This document shows positions 17,447-26,100 of a stretch of DNA of 64,000 bases, piece after piece. A program made the translations under genes and the position numbers. The notes beneath the pieces were generated by a model that saw nothing but the letters and a program-made list of their open reading frames with translations, searched no databases and was not told where the DNA came from. The DNA lies in assembly GCA_035561135.1 (NCBI GenBank), contig DATMYA010000014.1:62001-126000 (forward strand), in the 5' to 3' direction. Each line of letters opens with the position of its first letter. Position 1 is the stretch's first letter. The DNA comes from Clostridia bacterium. GTDB taxonomy: Bacteria; Acidobacteriota; Terriglobia; Terriglobales; Acidobacteriaceae.

Positions 17447-17812
17447 TCTGCACCTTGAGTGAAAACCGAGGAGCCTCGGCCATTTCCGAGGACATAGTAC
17501 CTTCTGGGGGCTTAACAGCGAAGGAATAACTACCTTTCTCGCGTGCGGGTGATACCCATGAGTACCACGGGCACCAAGAGACACCAGACTTGAGCTGCTG
17601 AACGCCGGGACCGGGTCGAGGTGGCGTCTTCACAGCCAACGGGAGTCGCTCGGCCGGTGCGCTATTCAGCCAGCCCGAAATCCCTTCCTCGATCTGGATT
17701 CGTCTCGAGAGCTTGCAGGGCAATGGTCCTCAAATGCGCCTCGCCTGAGTCATCCACGCTTGTTGTATCCATTTCCCGGCCTGTGTCGTCCTGCTTAGTA
17801 GGAGGACAAGCC

Positions 17813-18277
17813 ATGCGTACTGCAGAGTACGAGGCGGTAATGATTCAGAAGACCAGTAAAGCCTGCTCGTTGTGTGAGGATTATGCCCAGAGGCAGGCGT
17901 CAAAACCGATAGTCGTCATGTCTTGCGAGGGCGGTTGCCTGCGAGGGGAGGTTGCACGGCGAGCGGCGAACATCCTCTGCTCGCAATTAGCCCCAGAAAA
18001 GACGGCACGCCTGTGCCTAGGCGGCGCTTTCACCAAAGACACCGGCCAGCGTGCACTGGCACGGAATGCAACTCGTATCCTCGCCATCGAGGGCTGCTTG
18101 ATCGAGTGTGCCACGCGCATGATGAAGGGCGTTATTCCGAGCCTGGAGCCCGAGGTCATCATTGCGGACCGGTTGTACGACTTCGATCGAAAGCTCTTCG
18201 GCATTGAGGAGATGCCAGAGTTTGAACTTAACGAGCACGCACGGGCGCTAGCCAACACAATCGCGGTGAGGCTCTGA
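17813..18277 (+). CDS. Putative zinc-binding protein (DGC/DUF1847-like)
   Basis: This 154-residue protein has seven cysteines in the pattern of DGC-type zinc proteins: Cys18 and Cys21 (ACSLCED), Cys38 and Cys42 (VVMSCEGGCLRGEVARRAA), Cys68, and Cys95/Cys99 (AIEGCLIECATRMM). The ATG at 17813 has a perfect AGGAGG 7 bp upstream; a longer frame from 17621 lacks one. Members are often found near metal or metalloid and redox genes, but the substrate is unknown. It is convergent with the ECF sigma gene, with stops 2 bp apart. Confidence 0.8.
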   Translation: MRTAEYEAVMIQKTSKACSLCEDYAQRQASKPIVVMSCEGGCLRGEVARRAANILCSQLAPEKTARLCLGGAFTKDTGQRALARNATRILAIEGCLIECATRMMKGVIPSLEPEVIIADRLYDFDRKLFGIEEMPEFELNEHARALANTIAVRL

Positions 18278-18279
18278 GG

Positions 18280-18852
18280 TCACCGGTCAGGTTTTGGTTC
18301 GCACACGAAAACGCCGCGTCCGTCACGTTCAAAGTCGCAGCCTTCATTCAATGCGGCCTGCAATTTCCGACGCGCACGGTGGAGCCGCATCTTCACCGTG
18401 GAAAGCGGAACCTGCAACAGGCGCGCGATTTCGTTGCCGGTCAAACCGTCAGCATCGTGCAGTAGCAGCACCGCCTTGTACATGTCCGAGAGCTTGGCCA
18501 CGTAGCGTTGCACGCAGGCGCTCATCTCCGCTTGCTGCACGATCGCTAGTGGGGATGTTTGCTTCTGGTCAGTAAGGGGCAGGTCTTCGACGGGTTCGGC
18601 TATCTCCCGCCGAGAGGATCGTACACGCTGCCGCATCCGGTCGATGGCGGCGTGCGTCGCAATCTGGTACAGCCAGCTCTCCATTGCTGCCACATCTCGC
18701 AATGCGCCTCGTTGCTGGTGTGCGCGCAGGAAGGCCTCTTGTGTCAGGTCGTCGGCATCGGAGGCGTCGCGAACCAGATAACGCAGGTACCGAGTCACGG
18801 CCGCACGGTACTGCTCGATTCCATCATCCGGTGTTCGCACAGGCATCTCCAT
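18280..18852 (-). CDS. ECF-family RNA polymerase sigma factor
   Basis: A 190-residue sigma-70 family protein with region 2 (YLRYLVRDASDADDLTQEAF, residues about 22-41) and region 4 (LSDMYKAVLLLHDADGLTGN then EIARLLQVPLSTVKMRLHRA). The C-terminus carries a conserved-looking tail, NEGCDFERDGRGVFVCEPKP, with two Cys that could sense redox or metals. It is the last gene in a minus-strand run with the TPR protein and the truncated ABC ATPase. No anti-sigma factor is adjacent. Confidence 0.9.
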   Translation of the reverse strand: MEMPVRTPDDGIEQYRAAVTRYLRYLVRDASDADDLTQEAFLRAHQQRGALRDVAAMESWLYQIATHAAIDRMRQRVRSSRREIAEPVEDLPLTDQKQTSPLAIVQQAEMSACVQRYVAKLSDMYKAVLLLHDADGLTGNEIARLLQVPLSTVKMRLHRARRKLQAALNEGCDFERDGRGVFVCEPKPDR

Positions 18853-18865
18853 CTAATGACGCAGC

Positions 18866-19468
18866 TTAGGATCCTTCCGATTTGAGCTGCCGAATCAACT
18901 GCTCGACTTTCTGACGTTCAGGATAACCTGGGTTTGATGCCAGCAACTGGTTCCAGCTTGCCAATGCTCCCTGAACATCGTTTTTACCTTGCCATCTCAC
19001 GATACCCCTGTTGAACAGGGTGTGGCCGTGATTCGGCTGGTATTGAAGCGACTTCTCGAATTCACGGAGTGCGCCGTCAGGATCGCCCGAGTACCACATC
19101 GCAGTACCCATGTCTGTTCTGACGTCGACGCTGTCGGGCTTATTCTCAAGCGACCGTCGGTAGTATTCAATGGCGTTGGCATAGTCCTTCGCGTCGTAGT
19201 ACGTGTTACCGATCTGGGCTAGTAATGCTGGGTCGCGAGGCATCGCTTCAAGTTGGCGTAGCAGGGGCGTGACCATCGCGTCCTGTGAAGGTGGCATCGC
19301 TACTTGCGGAGTTGAGCTGGAAATTGGTGTGACAGTCTGTCCAGACCCGTGAAAGAAGTAACCCGCCGCGAAGCCGACCACTAGCGTAATCACGGCGAGG
19401 ATGTAGGCTTGACTGGCTGACCAGTATCCCTGTGGCGGGGTGGCTTGAGCTTGCGTGCGGCGACTCAT
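18866..19468 (-). CDS. Membrane-anchored TPR protein
   Basis: A 200-residue protein with one N-terminal helix (AYILAVITLVVGFAAGYFFH, about 26-45), a Ser/Pro linker, then three to four TPR repeats from about residue 72: ALLAQIGNTYYDAKDYANAI, VDVRTDMGTAMWYSGDPDGA, GHTLFNRGIVRWQGKNDVQG. The layout resembles NrfG/CcmH-type assembly proteins. The gene overlaps the ABC fragment by 4 bp and ends 13 bp before the sigma gene, so the three were one operon. The partner is unknown. Confidence 0.85.
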   Translation of the reverse strand: MSRRTQAQATPPQGYWSASQAYILAVITLVVGFAAGYFFHGSGQTVTPISSSTPQVAMPPSQDAMVTPLLRQLEAMPRDPALLAQIGNTYYDAKDYANAIEYYRRSLENKPDSVDVRTDMGTAMWYSGDPDGALREFEKSLQYQPNHGHTLFNRGIVRWQGKNDVQGALASWNQLLASNPGYPERQKVEQLIRQLKSEGS

Positions 19469-19890
19469 ACGTATGACTCCTGTCCTGAAAGCGTTTGCTG
19501 GACGGGCGGTGAAATCGTTGGAGGCTCTAACCGTCCGTCTCGGATCAAGAGTGTTCGGTGGGCCACTCGTGCATTGTCCGGATTGTGGGTGACCATGAAG
19601 ATCGTTTGTCCATTCTCGTTCAGCTTACGGAAGATACGAATAATCTCGCCACCCGTTTGACTGTCGAGAGTTCCGGTCGGCTCGTCTGCTAAGAGCACAG
19701 GCGGTTCGTTCACGAGTGCGCGTGCAATCGCCACTCTGCCTTGCTCTCCTCCCGATAATTGGTTGGGCAGCCTGTTCGCCTTGTCTGCAAGACCAACACG
19801 TTCCAAGAGCTCAAGTGCCTTCTGGCGTTTGGTGCGGCTCGGCTTCGCGACGGTGGCGAGAGGGAGCATCACATTCTCTTGAAGGCCCGG
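19465..19890 (-). pseudogene. 5'-truncated ABC transporter ATPase (MacB/LolD type)
   Basis: Homology begins at LQENVMLPLATVAKPS and continues through QLSGGEQGRVAIARALVNEP, LLADEPTGTLDSQ and IFMVTHNPDNAR, the signature, Walker B and H-loop of a MacB/LolD ATPase. Walker A and the first 90 or so residues are missing; upstream the frame runs into the antisense of an IS110-like fragment. So the gene lost its 5' end when the IS inserted or was deleted. It cannot hydrolyse ATP normally. The downstream TPR gene is still coupled to it by a 4-bp overlap. Confidence 0.8.
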
Positions 19891-20110
19891 TGCAGGTCGG
19901 CATTGAGGCGACCGGATCGATGCAGTGGTTCCTGGAGTTGATGGAGGAACTCGACATCGAGTGCAAGGAAAGGCACCCCGCCAAGAGTCGCTACCGAACC
20001 GCGCAAGCAGAAGAACGATAAGCGTGATGCGGCGCTGATCCTCTTGCTGACCTTCAGACAGTTGGTTCAACCGGTCGGCAGGAAACAAATGCAGCCGTTG
20101 GTCGATGTCT
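19890..20110 (+). pseudogene. IS110-family transposase fragment
   Basis: On plus, GPVQVGIEATGSMQWFLELM, EELDIEC and HPAK are followed after a frameshift by PRKQKNDKRDAALILLL. This matches the DEDD domain of IS110-family transposases (GIEATG...DKRDA). Both ends are missing and at least one frameshift is present. It lies exactly between the truncated ABC ATPase and the glucan synthase, so it marks a recombination scar. Confidence 0.7.
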
Positions 20111-20126
20111 CACAGTCTTCACCGAA

Positions 20127-23100
20127 TCAGCGAGAGAACGCCGGCACTTGGGTTCGGACGGCGAGTTGCACAACAGCTACGTGGTCCTTGTGGTCATCTA
20201 CCAAGTGAATGCAACTGTCGTTTTGCTGAACACCATCAACCGTTACGTGTGAGTCGATGCCTGCACCCCGCGTTTGTGTGATCGTGATGTGGTAATGCGT
20301 TTCGCGATAACGGTAGTGAAGTTTGAAGGACTGCCAATCCACAGGAAGACACGGCTCAAAGTGAAGCTTGTCCACTTCCAGTCTCAGCCCCAACAGCGAC
20401 TCGGTGATGAGCCGATACATCCACGCGGCAGAACCCGTGTACCAGGTCCATCCTCCGCGCCCCGTATGCGGGTCGACTGCATACACGTCCGCGGCAATCA
20501 CATAGGGTTCCACTTTGTAGGTCTGAATTCCTTCGGCAGATCTCCCGTGGTTGACGGGATTGATCATCTCGAAAAGCTCCCACGCGCGACGACCGTCGCC
20601 CAGAGCGGCGAATGCCATGGCAGCCCATATGGCCGCGTGCGTGTATTGGCCACCGTTTTCTCTTACGCCAGGGACGTAGCCTTTGATCGAGCCTGGATTC
20701 AATTCCGATTTGTCGAAAGGCGGATCAAGAAGTTGAATCAATCCGGCATCGCGACGAACAAGACGCCGATCAAGTGAGTCCATCGCCATGTGCGAGCGGT
20801 CGTTGTCACCTGCTCCGGACAAAACGGACCAGCTCTGTGCGATGGAATCGATCTGGCACTCGGCGTTCGTTGACGAGCCCAGCGGCGTACCATCGTCGAA
20901 GTAAGCCCGGCGATACCATTCGCCATCCCACCCACTTTGTTCGATATTGTTTTGCAGTTGCGACGCTTGAGCCGCGCAACGTTCGGAGAAGGAGAAATCA
21001 CCACGCAGCTTCGCGAGGGAAGCGAACTGCATGAGTACCTGGTAAAGGAAGAATCCCAACCAGATGCTTTCCCCCTTGCCTTGTTGGCCGACAAGGTTCA
21101 TGCCATCGTTCCAGTCTCCGGCCCCCATCAAAGGGAGTCCGTGTTCACCGACAGGGGTGCTCTTCAGAATAGCTCGCACACAATGTTCGTAAAGGGTGGC
21201 AACGGTTTGCGACTGCGTGGGCAGGTCCCAATAGGAGTCTTCGTCCGGGTTCACCAAGCGGCCTTCGATGAAGTGAATGCGCTCATCGAGTACACCGGTG
21301 TCGCCCGTCATCAGCACGTACCGGCACGTTGCGAGAGGCAGCCATAGGTAGTCATCGGAGCAGTGCGTACGCACACCCCGGCCAGCAGGCGGATGCCACC
21401 AATGCTGGGCGTCTCCCTCCGGAAACTGGCGCGAAGCGCACAGTAGCAGGTGTTCGCGCACGAGCGGTGGCTGAGCATGGATTAGCCCCATCACGTCCTG
21501 CAGCTGGTCGCGGAATCCAAATGCTCCTCCGGGTTGATAGAAACCGCTGCGCCCCCAAACGCGGCATGCAAGCGTCTGGTAAACGAGCCAGCCGTTAGTG
21601 AGTGCGTTGAGAGATTCGTCGGGTGTCTCCACCTGCACTGCGCCCAGTGTGTGATTCCAATATTCCCAAACTTCTTCGAGCGCGGCTCGGGCGGCGGCGT
21701 GGCCAGCGAAGCGACGCACCATGTTGCTCGCATCTTCGGCGTCTACTCCTACGCCCAGAATGAAGACGATCTCGCGCTCTTCGCGATCGGCAATCTCGCA
21801 CGGCACATGTATCGCGGCACACGGATCCAATGCAACGCCTGCCTTGCCAGAAAGCTGCGACTGCAACATCGCGGCCGGATTTCGAAGTGTGCCGTTGCGC
21901 CCCAGGAACTCCGTGCGATCGCACGTGAGCGTCTGCCTTGCAGCGTCAGATGCGAAGAAGGCTACGCGGTTCGCAAATTCCGTGTTGTAGGGATTACGCG
22001 CAAATAGAGCGGAACTGTTGTGACCAACATCGGTTACGACGTGCATGGATGTTTTGGATTGCAGATCACCCAAAACCCATTCCGCGTATCCGGTGATAGA
22101 AAGGCGGCGCAATCGTCCCGACTCGTTTCTTACCTTCAGCACTTCGAACTTTACGGCGGCCTTCAGATCGACGTAAATCCACAACTCCGATCGGAGGCCG
22201 CCCTCTGCGTGTTCGAAGACGCTGTAGCCGAATCCATGCCGACTCACATACGGTGTCGCACCGCGAGCGGGTAGCGGCGCAGGTGACCAAAAGTAGCCGC
22301 TCTCCTCGTCGCGCAGGTAAAAAGCTTCTCCACAGGAATCGCTGACGGGATCGTTGTTCCAGGGAGTAAGGCGGAACTCGTGAGCATTCTCGGCCCAGGT
22401 GTTGGCGGAACCGGACTCGGAAATCACGGTTCCAAACTTGGCATTCGCGAGCACGTTGATCCACGGCGCAGGCGTCGCTTGCTCCGGGGTGGTGGTAATG
22501 ACGTACTCTCGCCCGTCAGGAGTGAATCCGCCAACTCCATTTGAAAACGTCAGATCCTTGCGAGGCTGCGCCGCCGTAGCATCGGGCTCCGCAATATGTG
22601 TCCGCATTGGTGTCAAGCGCGGAACCGCCGATGCAACCGGGGCGCGACGATTCACCTGATCGGCCAGCGAGCCCTGGCCGTCAGAGATGGTGACGCGAGC
22701 AACCGTCTGCAGTAGAACGCGGTCTTCGGCGGACATCTGGTCCGCAAAGCGTACGAAGATTGCTCCTGGCTTTCCAGGGGGGACCGTCTCGATACCGGCT
22801 GCAATCAGTCCCAGTATCTGTTCGTTCAGAACTTGCCGATAGCCTGCACGATCTTCGTTCCAGATGACCAGGTCCACGGCGAGGCCCTTCAAGCGCCAGT
22901 AAGCATGCGCCTGCACGAGTTGACGCACCACGTCGATCTTTTCCGGGTCTCCGATCTGCAGCAGCACGATAGGCAGATCTCCAGAGATCGAGTACCCCCA
23001 CAGACCAGATTGCCCGCGGTTGTTCTTTATCAGCACGCTGGCATCTGCGCGTAGCGAGGAATTTGCGAATAGGATCGAACTCGCGAGGCGCGCATACAAT

Positions 23101-26100
23101 TGCGCATCGGCCTCGGTGACGTTAAGTTGCCGTAAAAATACGTCGCTGTGCGTCCATGCCAAGTCGAACACCCGGTCTGCGAGATGCCGGTCCTGGTATT
23201 TATCGATCATCGCCAGGCATACCTCGCGGGTTTCGCCCATTCCGATCACAATATTGATCGTGGCGGATTCTCCCGGACCAAGAGTCACCAGGTGGCGAAC
23301 CGCGACAACAGGATCGAGCACCGAACCTTCGCTGCCGGAGAGCTGCGCGCTGCCGCTCATCGCCTGCGGATCAGCGATCGTGTTTCCGCGCCCGATGAAC
23401 TTCATGCGGTCCGTTTCATAAGAAGGCTGACCGGTGTCGGCCCCATGCACCGCCATCAGGTGAAACATCCACGGCGACTGCTCGTCGCGCGAGCGAGGTC
23501 GGCGCGTGCAAAGAATCGCGCGCTGCTTCCGAATGATTTTGGTCTGAACAAACAAGTTACTGAACGCCGGATGCAGTGCGTCGGCGATTGAAGACGTGAG
23601 CACGACCTCCGAGTAGCTGGTGACGTCTACGACTCGGCGCGTTCGGCCACGGTTAGTGATTGTGATGCGGCGGATTTCGACGTCATCTTCGGGGGAGACG
23701 GCGATCTCCGTGTGGGTATCGTAATTGAGATTGCGGCAACGAAATTCCGCCCTCGCATCTGAAAAAATCGCTTCGTATTCTTCAACGGGCTCACGGGTGG
23801 GCTGGTACGCTGTTGACCAATACTGTCCACTGGCAACATCGCGGATAAAGCAGAAGGTTCCCCATTCGTCGCAGGTTGCGTCTTCGCGCCAGCGAGTGAC
23901 AGCGATGTCCTTCCAGCGACTGTAACCACCTCCGGAATTAGTGACCATCAAGTGATAGCGCCCGTTGGACAACAACTGCACTTCCGGTATGAGCGTGTTC
24001 GGAGTTTTGAAAACGCGCAGGGGAGTTCGCGTGCCGCCGTCGGTTGGGCGCTCGGCGGAGGACTCATCCGCATGCGTATAGAACGCAGTCGCTTTGGGAA
24101 TCCGCTCTTGAAGAAGCAGAGTCGTCGCCTGGAATAATGGGTCCGATTCAAACCGCTTCTGCATTGGCCGGTTGAGCAGCAGGTATGCGAGGGACAAGAA
24201 GCTCATTCCCTGGTGATGGGCCATGAATGAGTAAACCACTGCGCTGGATTTGCCGTGCGGCACTCGCGAAGTGGTGTGGTCCACAGCTTCGTAGAACCCG
24301 TATTTACCTTCGACACCTTCGGCCGCGAGCCGCTGCAGATTAAGACACGCCTCTTCGGGCGCAACCATGAGCGCTAGAGCGGAGGCGTAGGGTGCAACCA
24401 CGAGGTCGTCAGCAAGGCCACGTTTCAGTCCCTGACCGGGAACGCCAAAGGCACGATACTGATAGTTGAGGTGGACGTCCGTAGTGTTATAGCCCGACTC
24501 TGAAATACCCCATGCGACGCCTCGCCTTTTTCCGTAAGCTATTTGACCGTTGACCGCCGACTTGTAGGTTTCATCGAGAAGCGTGTTCTCGTAGGTCGGC
24601 ATGATCAGCAGCGGCATCAGATACTCGAACATCGAGCCGCTCCACGAAAGCAGTGTGGGCTCTCCGCCGGCGTTGGTCAGCAATCGGCCTAGTGCGAACC
24701 AGCTCTGCTGTGGCAGTTTCCCCTGCGCTATCGCGACAAACGTAGAAAGCCGCGCTTCGGAGGCAAGCAGGTCGTAATAGCTGGGATCTCTGCGGCGTTC
24801 GCCGACGTTGTAGCCGATGGCGAACAAATGGCGCGCCTTGTCGTAGAGGAAGTCGTAATCAAGAACTGTGAGTTCCGCGCACTGGTCCGCGAGAGTAGCG
24901 AGTGTCGAAATCCTTTCGCGCGCGCGTTGGCCACCTTGTTTGATGAGCGACTGAATTTCAGTCACTCGCGTCCTGTCTTCAGAGGTCGCTCCCACCTGCT
25001 GCTGATCGAGCGCGGATAAATCCGTATCGAGTGCTGCGATTTCCCGCAGCGTAGGGATCCTGTTGTAATCGGACAAGAAGCCGCTTCCCTCTTGAGACAG
25101 CGCGACGGACCACGGTGCGAGGAACGCCAGTTCATCAATGGCAGCGCGGCACTGATCGGCAAAAGCATTTGCCCGCTGCTTGCCTTCGCGATCTGAATCG
25201 CGCTGGAGCCCCTTCCCAACATTCGTTGTCGCGGAAATTAGAGATTCAAGGTTCAAGCGAGCCGACGTAAGTGTCGTTGGAGGAGATTCGCAGAGCTTGG
25301 CCAATTCAGACGGAAGGCGCGCGAGTTCCGGGGTAAACGAACCTTGTGTGGCCTCCAGCAGGCACGCCAAGGTATCGCTAAGTCCAGCAAACAATCGCGC
25401 GGCGAGAATCCTGTCATCCGGGAGGGCAAGCAGTCCCGGGCGCAGTGTCAGCAGGGCGGCGGCGAGATTGCCACTATCGACAGTCGAAACGTACATCGGT
25501 ATTAGCGGCTTCAGCGAGACTGTGTCGTACCAGTTGTAAAAGTGGCCGCGGTGACGTTGCATCGTGCCCATCGTACGCAACGCATTCTCCGTGCGTTGAA
25601 TTAACTGCCCGGCGGACACGTAGCCGAAATCATACGCGGCCAGATTCGAGAGCAGCGCCAGTCCCATGTTGGTCGGCGACGTGCGATGGCCGACAGCTCC
25701 GATGGGGTTCTCCTGGTAGTTGTCGGGCGGCAGCCAGTTGTCCTCGGCTGTGACAAACGTCTCGAAGAACGTCCAAGTTTTGCGCGACATCCGCCGGAGG
25801 AAATCCGTCTGCTCCGTGGAGAGCCTTGCACCACGATGGACAAGCGGCCGGCTGATCCACCACGCGATAGCGGGCGAGATGAACCAGGCTGCGAGTAACG
25901 GTGCAGCAATTGCAAACGCAGGAAGTCGCACTGCCGCAAGATAGATTGCCGCAGCCACAGACAATGCCGGCGCAAACCACATTTTGCGATACACCGAAGC
26001 GAGGCTCGTGCTTTTGCCGACGCCGGCCGCGCCCGATGGATTCCACTCGAGCCGCCTGCGATGAGTGAACCACATCCGTGTCACGGTTCGGATGATTGCA

